A DNA stretch of 64,000 nt, taken from positions 369,651,667 to 369,715,666 of the forward strand of contig NC_081415.1 in NCBI RefSeq assembly GCF_030272615.1, given 5' to 3'. Origin of the DNA: Cryptomeria japonica (lineage: Eukaryota; Streptophyta; Pinopsida; Cupressales; Cupressaceae). Below are positions 11,403-22,185 of the stretch, one piece after another. Position 1 is the stretch's first letter. Every line of letters starts with the position of its first letter. The notes below the pieces were generated by a model. It was given only the letters and a program-made list of their open reading frames with translations. It searched no databases and was not told the origin of the DNA. A program made the position numbers and the translations under genes.

Positions 11403-13211
11403 AGCGGTCATATGAACACTACGTGCATATGAAAGCTAAAGTACATAAAAGTAAACATTATTTGAAAAAGGATATATCCATAAGTCTGTCGAACGAAGCC
11501 CCCAGCGGTATTTGTAGTACACAGTTAGGAACCGCACCCTACAAAACACACGTTAGATCACAAAATCACCTAATGCTTACTAAGGAAGGTGATGAAAATT
11601 CGAGGGTAGCTATATGCCCCCCCCTGTTTCGGCTTGCTAATTTTAGTGAGTTGAAATGGGGTATCTTGTTTACCACTTCGAATTGTTAAAGAATATTGAT
11701 GACAAATGCTCACAAGAAGATTTGATATGAGATCAAAAACTAATGGAGAATCATTTGGTAAGAAAGAGGACTAAATCTCAATTCCAACACAACAAAGAGT
11801 GTGAAGATTTAAGAGTTCTCTAACACAAGATGAAGGATGTAAATGGAAACAAAATTCAAAGAGAAGAAAAGAAAGGAAAAAAGCATGAATACACACATTG
11901 GTGATCCATGAGAAGAATAGTGAGAGAGAAAACATGGACTTCTCACCCCTAGATCTTGTCTAGGTGATCCATGGAAAAAGGGACATGGAAAACTAGCCCC
12001 TAGAGTCTATCTAGGTGATCCATGTAAGGGAGGAGAGTGAGAAAGTCTAGCCTTATGCCGCTAGTTCCACTCAACCTCATGCATGTGTGTGTAAGGGAGG
12101 TTAGAAGCACCTCATAGGAGTCTATGCCTGAGTATGCTACAACTTGTATATGTATAGTACAAAAGCGTGACATCTCGCTCTAAGAGTCTGTGCTCTGGTT
12201 CTGAGAATAATCACCTTGCATAAAATAAAAATGGAGACATCTCGCTCTAAGAGTCTGTGCTCTGGTTCTGAGAATGACCCACTGCTCAAAAAGTGTAATG
12301 TTTATGTCATAAGCAAAGTAGGACAAGGATACCTACCTTCATCACAAAAGAAGATACCCCAAAAATGCAACAATGTCATAGATCCAAGCAAGAGAGTTTT
12401 GCACTCTTTAAGCAAGGATAAGATAGTTGAAAAGGGATATCTTGTAGTATGTGTAGAGGAGAAGAGATCTTTGTACAAAAGATACCTATCCCCGAGAGGA
12501 ATTGTCTTAGACAAATATAACATCTTCTAGAATAAGACAAAGAAGAGAATAAGAATGCAATACTTCCTTCTTTTGCGAGGTGAAAGTGATTCTTAATGAA
12601 GGATGATGCTCTTTTTAACCCAATTGGGAGAGTGAATTCATTATGGATGTATTTTACCAAGTGCAAAAGAGGTTGTAGTCAAGGACTTACACCTCTTGTA
12701 AGAGAGAATCCTTGAACAAACAACAACAAATGCATACAAGGAATAACATCAAGTAATAAAGTTCACACCATCCACGAAAATAGGAAAAAGTGGATCCTTA
12801 GATAAAAATAAGAAAAGATCATTGCCTCCCAAGGATAAGGAAAATGAGAAGGACTTACACAATCTTCTAGGGAGAGATTTAGACATAAGCAAAATGTACT
12901 ACATACTCACATGAGTTCATGCAAGCAAGACATTAGTGTATGTAAAATGCTCCTCACAAGAAGTGGGTAGGATAAGAAAGAGAATACACATCTTCTCCCC
13001 TATCTAGGAAAAGAGGATTCTAAAGAAAAGATGATCAATATTTCCACACTATTACCCCATCAGAACAAGAGATAACATAGAAAAATTAGGCTATTATGTT
13101 GCTTCAAAAATATGATTGCACTTGAAATTGTACCATCATGAATGACAATGAGCCCCCAGTAAATGAGCTACCAATGTCACATAATGATGAGCAACATAAT
13201 AGCCATTAATG
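11403..13211 (-). other. 3' non-coding internal region of the PR/G-patch element
   Basis: This 1.8-kb stretch lies between the last ORF and the polypurine tract. No domain is recognisable. It contains three copies of a CTAGGTGATCCATG motif (about 11905, 11952, 12011) and the 39-bp direct repeat listed at 12169. It occupies the place where autonomous relatives would carry RT, RNase H and integrase. Confidence 0.65.
12169..12274. repeat. Direct repeat of 39 bp, period 67
   Basis: GACATCTCGCTCTAAGAGTC plus 19 further bases occurs at 12169-12207 and again, identical as far as I can see, at 12236-12274. It is a recent local duplication. Confidence 0.9.
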
Positions 13212-14597
13212 TTATTTAAAGACATGATAGATTGAATGAGGTATTTGAATATGACATGCTAAATGCTCAACTATAAGTGAGATCAAAAACATGTATAAAA
13301 TGATAAAAATTGAAGAAGAAAAGTCACAAGAAATCTTAGAAGAGGGATGAGTGTAATTTATTAGAGCCTTATCCCTGGAGGAAAGGACTTTATGATGAAT
13401 AGGAGATAAAGATTCATAAGTGGATTTAGAAATTTGAGGGGATTCATAAAGAGATTTGTTCATCGCCAAGATTTCCTTATGAGGGGAATGAAAGTTGATA
13501 GAAGTAGAAGATGATTTAGTTGAAGTGAGATCATCATCACTATTAAATATAGCATTCACATTGAGAGATGGTCTTTTAGATGCTTTGGTGGGCTTAGAAA
13601 GATTATATCCAAGTCCAAATGAATATTCATGCATGTTATGTTCTAAAGGAACTTTAATTCCTTGTTCATTTGCACCACAACCATTTCCACTATAGCCACT
13701 CTTAGCCAAAATATGGAAACCACGACCATAACGATTAGCCATTTCAGAAAGAAAAGGTGGTTTTTCATAAGGCAAAGAATCAAATTCTTTAGAATTAGAG
13801 GTGTGAGGAGAAGAAGTTTGAGAAGCAGCCACAAAATTATTGCTCATAGGTTCAAGTAAGACTGATTGATCTCTAGTTTCCTCCTTCTTTTTAACTTTAA
13901 GCTCTCTAGGAGGAACCCTATACTCACCTACAAAGGTGGGATTGAAATCAAGAGATCCCCAATCGTCTTCTGTGAGAACCTTCTCAGGATCAAAAGCCTT
14001 TTCATGTGTAGATTCAAGCTGAGAAGAATCTTCTTCAGGAACTTCAGACTCATCCAAATAATTTTGATTATCAGAGGGTGATGATTCATCCATAGGTATC
14101 TTGTTTAACGAGTCATCACTAGAAGAGGAAGGCTTAGAAGAACTCCCTTTGGAAGTAGATGTTTGCAAACAAGTTTGAAAATTAGTATCACCTATCAAGG
14201 TATATGTCTTATTATTATAAATAAATTTAACTTGTCTATGCAATGTAGAGGGGACAGCTTGCATACTATGAATCCAAGGTCTCCCTAATAACAAGTTGTA
14301 TGTTAGATTTCCCGACATAACATGGATAGGAGTAGGCAAAGTAACAGGTCCCACTATGATGGGTAAGGTGATAATACCTAATGAAGACTTAGCCACATTA
14401 TCAAAGCCTCGAATGGGACAAGAGTCAGGCTCAATAAGGGATGTATCCACATTCATCTTATGCAATAGATTAATGCTACACACATTAAGGCCAGAACCAT
14501 TATCTACCAGTGTTCGTCTTATAGCAGTGTCATTTATGATAACCACAATCATCAAGGGATCATATTGATGTTGAATTTCACTAGTAGGCAACTCATC
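13212..14597 (-). pseudogene. Retropepsin-like protease plus G-patch domain
   Basis: The open stretch of about 460 codons follows the Gag-like ORF in the same frame, separated by a single TAG. It has no ATG of its own at its head (first codons GAT GAG TTG). Counting from the TTG, the aspartic protease occupies about residues 14-125, with the active site VDNGSG at 29-34 (Tat proteases use D-G-G-S-type motifs) and the flap-side LLGRPW at 101-106. A Ser/Asp/Glu-rich linker follows, then a G-patch-like segment at about 284-332 (MANRYGRGFHILAKSGYS through FGLGYN). No RT follows. Without the TAG it would be one Gag-PR polyprotein. Expression would need readthrough or reinitiation, or the copy is dead. 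Confidence 0.82.
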
Positions 14598-16337
14598 CTA
14601 AGTAAACACAATTTGAGTTTTAGGATTCATCACAGAGTTAACCAAAGACACTATATTACTAGATGTATTAGGTGGAGGAACATTCAAATCTTTCAAGGCA
14701 TCTTGTAACATTCCATGATGAGCGGAAGAAGTTTGGATCAAATCCCAAAGGGATATATTAGCAAGGGTAGCTTTAAGTTGTTCTATGAGATCATATTCCT
14801 TACCGAGAACTTGTGAAATATGTGGAGCTTGTGGAAGAATTGGTTGAGGATTAGGAAGAGACACTGGAGTAATAGGAGGAAGATTAGGCTGCCTATTATT
14901 TCTAGTATTATAAGTATGGGCAACCGCATGATAACTCTTTCTAGTCAGTTGCTTAGCATACTCATAAGGGCTCTTAGTAGAATAACCTCCTTGCACAGTA
15001 ATAATAGGTTTCTTAGGAGTGGAAAAAGAATCATTAGCATAACCGCCTTGAACCACTAAGATAGGCTTATTTAAAGGTTGAGAATTTTGAGAAGGACAAG
15101 AACCTTGGATAGTGAAGAGAGGTTTGTTAGGTGTTTCATTCACACGTATCAAATTGATTGAGGATGGTTTAGAGGAATGAACAAAAGTGTTGGAAGAATT
15201 ATTGATAGTCTTCTCTTGCACTAAAATCTTATCACGGATTAAATCAATTTTAGGAGAGAGACCAGGGGTAGGCATTGATGTTCCAGTAGGAAGAGTAATA
15301 CTAGGAAAGGTCATATCATCCTCTATCATCAAAGGATATACATGGGGAATAAACTCTCTAGGAGAAGGATCAACATTACTCTCTAAAGTCTCACTTTTGA
15401 GAGGGAGATCTTTGAAAGAGATGTTAACCATCTTGCTTTGAACTAGAGTTTCCTTATGAGTAGAACCAAGTTGAGGAGAGGGAGATGCTTTATTTTTAGA
15501 GGGAGAATAATTGAGATTCAAGGAAGGTGAGAAAGTATCAAGGGAGTTTTCAATCTTGATTTCATCCCCTTTGGCTAGGGTTTTCTCATGGGGAAGAGAA
15601 TAATCTACACCTTCTTCTAATGGTTCATCCCAAATAGTGAGGTTGTTGAAAAGAGTGTTTGAAGTATTGTCAATTTTGGGAGAGGAGATAACATTGTTTA
15701 TTAATTCCTCATCCTTAGGAGGGAGAGCATCAATAGATGTGTTAAACTCATCCCCTTTCCTCAAAATATGTTCAATATGATCTTTAGGGGAGAGAGAATT
15801 AAGGAAATTGCTTTTTATTTCATCTTCTTTCTCTAAGGGATGCTTATGGGTAAGACAAACTTTAGGAGAAGGGTAAGCATTTATCATTAATTCATCATCT
15901 CTAGTGGGAATTTTGTTGGAAAAGGAAATGCCATCACTAGGAAATGTAGGGATAATGTCATCTTCTTGCACAAAAGGATCCTCATGAAGGGAGCATATTT
16001 TAGGAGCCACAAGGTCATCAAGGGCATCATCCAACAAAGCATGATCATATCTATTAAAAGGTTTATCTTTTGATTCAAAAGGAGATATCTCTTCATAGAG
16101 GGGATCATTGAAAACAATCATGTTACTAGATTTAGTGGAAGAGTTGATAGGAATGTACCCTTGAGAGGAATCATTCGACTTATCTTTCTCATCACAATGA
16201 AATGGCATAGTAACAATGTTTATGAGTTTTTGGTAAAACGAAGGTTTGGTATCTTTAGGTTTCAAAAACTCATCTAAAGCTTCATCTAACTCATAATCAT
16301 CACAAATATGAACATCTTGCAAATAAAAATCTGACAT
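14598..16337 (-). CDS. Gag-like polyprotein N-terminal part, 579 aa
   Basis: The ATG at 16337 is about 200 bases downstream of the primer site, as expected for the first ORF. The protein is Ser/Pro/Asp/Lys-rich and low in complexity for its first 430 residues, with repeated motifs such as PIITVQGGY and NKPLFTIQGS. The last 100 residues (EYDLIEQLKATLANISLWDL and onwards) resemble the conserved stretch just before the protease in Tat/Ogre polyproteins. I see no CCHC knuckle and no standard capsid domain, so the Gag assignment rests mainly on position. It ends in TAG, beyond which the same frame continues into the protease. 579 codons with no other stop is striking in this decayed window. Confidence 0.75.
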   Translation of the reverse strand: MSDFYLQDVHICDDYELDEALDEFLKPKDTKPSFYQKLINIVTMPFHCDEKDKSNDSSQGYIPINSSTKSSNMIVFNDPLYEEISPFESKDKPFNRYDHALLDDALDDLVAPKICSLHEDPFVQEDDIIPTFPSDGISFSNKIPTRDDELMINAYPSPKVCLTHKHPLEKEDEIKSNFLNSLSPKDHIEHILRKGDEFNTSIDALPPKDEELINNVISSPKIDNTSNTLFNNLTIWDEPLEEGVDYSLPHEKTLAKGDEIKIENSLDTFSPSLNLNYSPSKNKASPSPQLGSTHKETLVQSKMVNISFKDLPLKSETLESNVDPSPREFIPHVYPLMIEDDMTFPSITLPTGTSMPTPGLSPKIDLIRDKILVQEKTINNSSNTFVHSSKPSSINLIRVNETPNKPLFTIQGSCPSQNSQPLNKPILVVQGGYANDSFSTPKKPIITVQGGYSTKSPYEYAKQLTRKSYHAVAHTYNTRNNRQPNLPPITPVSLPNPQPILPQAPHISQVLGKEYDLIEQLKATLANISLWDLIQTSSAHHGMLQDALKDLNVPPPNTSSNIVSLVNSVMNPKTQIVFT

Positions 16338-16518
16338 TTTGAAATAAAAATTGCATAAAACTTAAACATACAATGCAAAGAAACAAAACACACTCTTTCT
16401 TTTCCTTCTTTTTTTTTCTTTTTCTTTTTTTTTTTTTTTGAAAATGAAACTTAAATGAAGCACGCTAAATCTAGGTTTAGATCTAACAAATGTAATGCAA
16501 GAGAAATCAATAATAAGA

Positions 16519-16539
16519 TTCACGTCGGGTTCACCAAAA
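16519..16539 (-). promoter_or_regulatory. Primer binding site candidate
   Basis: Minus strand, two or three bases after the LTR end: TGGTGAACCCGACGTGAATC. It starts with the TGG complementary to a tRNA CCA end. I cannot name the primer tRNA with confidence. Confidence 0.6.
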
Positions 16540-16541
16540 TG

Positions 16542-17392
16542 TGTAGGGGAAAAAGCGAGACTAGGCTAACATGTCCTAATCCTACCTTTTGACACACATT
16601 TGTGGAATATGAAAGAGCCTAGAGGTATCACACAATTGGCTACTTCTTTTTGTGGAAGAGAGAGCCACAGGCTACCTTTTAGGATTTCTATTCCTTTGTT
16701 GCAAATGATAGATAGAATGATGCAAGTTCAACTATTAACCCTAAAGTGTAAGTATGAACTAGTAACAAGATTGCAGAATTGAGATTAATAAATGGAAAGC
16801 TGTAAACACAAGGACAAGATAAGAATGCAGATGTGTACCCGGAGTTAAAATCTGAGTGAAAATGTTCGAGACGGGGGCGCGGGTGCCACTGTCCTGATTC
16901 TGCTCCTGACACTGCTCCTGAAACTGTTGTTTTGCAACCTGAAAAGCTGTCAGAAATGCTGAAACTTGCTGTCTGACAGAAGGACAAGGGCGCCCAGCGC
17001 CCCTGTCCTAGCAGGACCAGGGTGCCCCACGCCCCTGTCCTAGCTTTCTGGGCTGGAATTTGGTGTGAAGTTCAGTCTCCGTCTGCTTCCGTCGGATCTG
17101 CAACTTGTGGCGTCGTTCGAATCCTGAAACCTGCACTTATATCTAAAAAGGTATGGTGGGAGGCTATATAGGGTTTTGCCTTAGTCAAACCCCTGCTTTG
17201 GTGATTTCCACCTCCATGAATAGCCAAGTTGTATTGTAAAAATAGTGTGTGTGCAGACCTTGTGTGTGTGCAAGATCCTAAAATGCAAGTAAGCAAACTA
17301 GAGCAACCTAGAAAGTAAACCCTAATTGCTTGTAAATGATAATGTAAATGCTCCAAATCAAGATGCAAAGTGATCTAAAGCATGAATACAAA
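16542..17392 (-). repeat. Truncated 5' LTR of the PR/G-patch element
   Basis: It matches 9728-10610 closely (R/U5 side only). Identity stops abruptly after AATACAAATG, where copia RT sequence begins. U3 and the TATA box are missing, so this copy could not start its own transcription. Confidence 0.88.
16978..17042. repeat. 31-bp GC-rich tandem repeat, two copies
   Basis: This is the counterpart of the three-copy array at 10168-10260, one unit shorter. Confidence 0.8.
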
Positions 17393-17643
17393 TGCTAGAA
17401 ATAGTTTGACTGCCTCAATTCTAGATACCGATGCAAAGGTTTCATTGTAATCAATTCCCTCTTTCTGTGAATATCCCTTACACACTAATATTTCTTTATT
17501 TTTGATTACCTTACCATCTTCATTAAGTTTATTTCTAAATACCCATTTAGTTCCAATTATATTTTTGTTTTTAGGTCGGGGAACCAATGTCCATGTGTTG
17601 TTCTTTTCAATTTATTCCAATTCATCTTCCATAGCTTTAATCT
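17393..17643 (-). pseudogene. Ty1/copia reverse transcriptase N-terminal fragment
   Basis: Minus-strand translation gives AMEDELE, a TAA stop, then IEKNNTWTLVPRPK, NIIGTKWVFRNKLNEDGK and YNETFASVSRIEAVKLFLAF, the conserved start of copia RT. It continues the copia element whose gag to integrase lies at 28745-31517. The intervening 11.1 kb is a later insertion with target duplication AATCT (17639-17643) / AATCC (28745-28749). RT catalytic motifs and RNase H are missing: the fragment is cut at 17393 against the truncated LTR. Confidence 0.88.
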
Positions 17644-20600
17644 TGTTGTCTCTATTTTATGTTGAACAACAAAATCAACAACCAGATAATCTACAACCAA
17701 ATTTTGAAAGGTAGCCAGCCTCAACTATGATTTCAAAGGACTAACTGGACCAACTTAACAAGGATATTTAATCCTTCTTCTCTTCGGGCTTTGCAAGTCC
17801 TAGACTGGTTTACCTTTGATGCACTTCAAATACACTCTAAACTCACACACAACATCACCATTAAAGCAGAAATCTCAAACATAGCTCAACAATAAGGAAA
17901 GTACTACAAATTAGCTACATTCACATTGACTCTCAACTACATTGGAGCTTGAGATAGGTGGGACATTACCACAAAACAGAAAGAAAATATATTAAATTCT
18001 GATTTGATTTTTAATTTCTGAGAAAACCCCAAAATGTGCAAGACCAGTGCCTTATCCAAGGGCAACAGAGTCATACATCAGACTACAAATGAAAACACTC
18101 ATTGCAAATCCATCTTCATCATGAAATATTCCTGCCTTAATGCCTTGCATAAATGCATTACTAAGCTTATCCACAGAAAACATCAGATCCAAAAACACGA
18201 ACCCCATTTCATTAATGTTTGCTCACAGAGTTTAAAATCTTCCTTGAAGATTACCTACAAACAAGCATTACACTCACAAACACAACTGCTCATGACAAAC
18301 ATGATCCTCCTTAAGAATCAGATTTGAATAAAATGAAAGTACATTTCAGAGAAAAATTATGTGCGAATTTGTGCATGCCTTACATACACAAGAATTTGCA
18401 ACAAATAACACCTATAGCAAAAAAATAAGACTCCATTACTTAAAATAAGACATTACTCTGCAACCTTGAAAATAAACCCAAAATTGGAAACCAAGAAATC
18501 TGGAGCCTTTCTCATAGAATTCTGAAACCCTTACAATGAGAAGAAAATCAAAATAAGGAGAGGGAAAAATATTAGGTCTGCAACCGAAATTGCCAAGTGT
18601 CTCTTTTCCAACTGAATTTCAATCTCTTCCTCCTTCCCATGTAAAATGCTCTCAAAATGTCCTATATTTGTCAAAACTAACTCTAGAACTGCATTCCTCA
18701 TCCCGAGAGCTTTTCGATGATATATGATACTTGGTATTTTGAGTAAAAATAGTCCTCTGGGTGAATTAAATCCTTCATATATGCACATCATTTAAATTTT
18801 TCAATATTTTCTATATAGTCTGCACTATACAATCTAACTTTGATTTTTCCCTCTTTTTTGGCCTAACACCCTGCCACATGGTGGTCTTGGATTGGCTGAT
18901 GGGATCCACTTGGATGACACCTCACTGATTAGCCACCTGGACTACCTCATCACTACCACCTATGCGCCACTGGATTGCCACGCATACACCATGTCATCAC
19001 CATGTCATCGCCACTAGATGGGACCCGTGATTTGGACTTCCACCTGGACCTGCCACCTATCATTCACCATTTCGCGATGGCTAACGATATTGCATCTGCA
19101 ACCTGCATGGTCTTTAGCCTTCATTTTCCGCACATGTTTTTCGCTATTTCATGAAGGGTATTCGACGTGCATCTTCCCTTCGCGAATCTACGTGCACCAT
19201 CTGATCTCCTCAACTTGCTCACTTGTTAATCCACTCTTACTTTGCAAAATTCAACTACCTCGAGATTCATGCCTACATGGGGTCCACCTAGTCGCCCCTT
19301 GTTGGCCTCCTTGGTCACCTCGGGAAGCATGCCCACGCGCATGGGGTCCATCTTAGGTACCCATTAACACCATCCGTCAAAATCCCAAAGCTTTGACTCT
19401 ATGGATGTGTAAAGATTTGCTTATAAACATCAAAACTTTCACTCCCTTCACCAATGTGGGATATACACATTTTCTTGAGAATGCATTTCTGAGCTTATCC
19501 TTTGAGTTTTAATGGCGTCCTTTCTATCATTTGCATTGCCTGGAAGTTTCTACATTTTACATGCCACATTAAGGATCACTTTCATAACCACGCTGCCACT
19601 CCATTGCATTGGCTTGGGGTTTTCTATGCTTCTTCAACTTTCCATGCAGTAGTGAGGATTGGCATTCATTTTCCTTTGGAACTTTATGAAGTCTTTTCAA
19701 CTTTACTTTAGCTTGCGTGAGGCAGAGAGGATAATAGCAGACATTGTTGAAATTTTAAATGCCTTCCAGCAGCACCTTTGACCATGTAGGCCAAACACCA
19801 CTCCATGCAGGGGCTGTTGCCACACAGAGGACAGGATTTGGCATTTAACATGCCATTTGTATTTGATTAGAAAATTTCATGTGCCTTTCTAAGCCTTCCA
19901 ACATCACGTAGAAGAGGATATTTGGCATTTGCTGGTAGTTAAAACTGCACTCTTACCTGTCACACTGCAAATCTGCATTAACTTTAAAGTTTAATGGGCT
20001 TGCTGATTGCATTTGTTTGAAGTTTTAAATTGCACTCCCAAACATCACACACAGCAAGGAGAATGCTCGGAAGGTTGTGGAATTTGGATTTACACCATCC
20101 AAAGGCATTTGCTAAGGAATGTTTATGCTCAGAGACCCACGCAGGGAGGACTTTGGCATTTTAACTTGCCAAATCTGCATTAAAAGTTTTTGCTATTCAA
20201 AAAAAACCACGTAGAGGGGAGTTACTCCTGGCACCATTTGCATTTGATTGCCTTCAATGGTATTTTCATGCTCTGCTGTGTTGGATTTGGGGGATGAGTG
20301 GATGGTATTTCAATTTGACAAAGAGTTTCTGCAACTGTAATTTGTTTGCAAAGTTTTCTTCTATTTGCATTTGCCATTGGAGTTTCATATAGCTTCTTCA
20401 AAGCAATGTTCTTCTTTCCAGTTTGTTTGCCACACAAGGAATGATGGTTTGTAGATTCTAACACATTTGCATTGGATTTTAATTGCCTTCACTAGGTTTG
20501 CTGCTATGATGTTATCCGCAAATGGTGAAAAGAAAGATCCAAATGCATCGTTGGCGCAATGCTGCAACCTTGTATTCCTCATCAAATCTATTTAATATCT

Positions 20601-21947
20601 CTGGCTTCAAGTGCATTCTCATTCTTGCATTAATCTCTCCTGGAAAAATTGCAAGTACTCTACTCCAACTATGGATGTCAATATCATTTTGCAATTGCTC
20701 AAAGGGCCAAGTTGCCGGTAAAATTAATGCACATGCATTTATCCAGGTCGGGCCCCAAAATGGGTCCGACTAAAAAAAATTTCGTGTTCATGCCACTAAA
20801 ATTCAAAATACCTCATGAACCTTAAACATACCTTTGGAAACGATCGACACCATTTTCGGATCATCAGACTGAGTTTTGCAACTTTCAGGCACTTGCACCA
20901 CATTTTTGCATTTAATCGCGAAGACGTAATTTTCAAACCTATCAAAACACCTTTCTGGATCTCACAATCTGACAAGCATATACTCTGATATACAAGAATG
21001 AATTCCACCAAATGATTTTTCAAGATGAGTCCTGAGTGAAGAGATATTAATTTTTGAAAATGACCAACTGACTTTGTCGACACTGCGGACCTGATGAAGT
21101 CAATGTTCAGGCAACACATGATGCCTTTCTTAAAAATATCAGACGACCTCCGTAGACCCTCAAAAATGAGATGTAGGTATGTTGAAGTACATATCAAAAC
21201 TTAGAATTCTCATTTCAACCAAAATACTGACTGGGTGCAAATGGTGCGCTCATGAAAATGGCTACTTTAACTGATACGACAATGAAAGTACGAATAACTG
21301 AAACAGATGGCTCAAGAGACCTTTCTGAAAACTGATCAAACGGATTGGTAGGAGCTTGAAATTTGAAACTTAGTTGTTCATTTATACCAACAATAGCCCA
21401 GAAAAAATATTCTGACATGACACTCACTAAGGCAACTTTTACACTTATGCAAAACAGGGCTCCGACTAGCAGCTGAAATAGGGACTTGTCAAACCTCACA
21501 AATTGCAAATAGATCGAGCTTGGTAAACTGACCAAATGGATTCATGAAGACTTGAAATTTTGCACAGAGGCACACTTTTATGCATAAAATTCAATCCATT
21601 TTGAATTTCATTATGATAATCAATAGGGCAAAAGATATAAACACCCAAAGTAGGCTACTTAGTAAAATCTGCATTTGTGCCTAAAATGCACTTTCAACTC
21701 ACCCCTTGAAATGGGTACCTGATAAATTGATCCAAACTGAAATCTGAAAGTTGCACATCACTGCATAGGTCAAATGAAAGGTGTACAACAAGTTTCCAAA
21801 GCCTTACCCTTTGAAAATCAGCTGGCTCCATTTTACCCTCTCTCTAACTAGGTCATTCAAACTGACTCATTTATGATCATTTGGAAATGCAAAGCAAAAA
21901 TTTGAAATGGACCTCAAAAATTGACTCAAATTTAATGAGTCCCAATA
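17644..21947 (-). repeat. 3' LTR of the LARD-like element, 4,304 bp
   Basis: It matches 24419-28744 over its whole length with small indels. Short ORFs inside it (for example 18531-18791, 20796-21197 and 21215-21535) reappear in the other copy only because the LTR is duplicated. I do not call them genes. Confidence 0.9.
18810..18820 (-). promoter_or_regulatory. TATA-like box in 3' LTR
   Basis: The minus strand reads GACTATATAGAAAATATT, conserved at 25588-25597 in the other LTR. It implies U3 of about 3.1 kb and R/U5 of about 1.2 kb. Confidence 0.45.
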
Positions 21948-22185
21948 GTTGCTCTGAATGGAGATGGTTGATTGCAAAATCAACGCAAGAATTCAGAATC
22001 TATGGTTAAGAAGACCACCCAAAAAATGGAAACATCTCTTCTCTTCTCTAAAGCAAAGGGCTTCCTTATTCTACCCAAACAACAAAGTATTTTATTGAAA
22101 ACCACACAACAAAAGCAAAGAAACTGTACAAAATATACAACTTATAAATGGCTCAGGGCCATCAAAACTGAAATCAATTCTTACC
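21948..22185 (-). other. 3' internal end of the LARD-like element
   Basis: Sequence between the ORF and the 3' LTR. A clear polypurine tract is not seen next to 21947: the minus strand there reads CATTCAGAGCAAC, only mildly purine-rich. Confidence 0.5.

Larger units (their letters stand above)
9728..17392 (-). mobile_element. Non-autonomous Tat-like Ty3 element (Gag-like, PR, G-patch only)
   Basis: Reading right to left: truncated 5' LTR (17392-16542), primer site, Gag-like ORF (16337-14598), protease plus G-patch ORF (14597-13212), 1.8 kb of non-coding DNA, polypurine tract, and a complete 3' LTR (11387-9728). No reverse transcriptase, RNase H or integrase is present, so it must rely on enzymes from another element. 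A G-patch domain after the protease is known from Ogre/Tat retrotransposons. The two LTR copies differ by only about four bases over their first 320, making this the youngest element here. The 5' LTR is cut at 17392. Confidence 0.85.

Noticed and set aside
13495-15441. Plus-strand ORFs of 60-90 aa
   Set aside because: They are antisense shadows of the Gag-like and protease/G-patch ORFs.
19018-19356. 112-aa plus ORF (and 141 aa at 25889)
   Set aside because: It lies in the LTR, is rich in Cys/Pro/His, has no domain, and is on the strand opposite to the element.
18531-21535. ORFs that seem conserved between 17644-21947 and 24419-28744 (for example 133 aa at 20796 and 106 aa at 21215)
   Set aside because: The similarity comes from LTR duplication. 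Indels shift their frames between copies, so there is no sign of coding selection.
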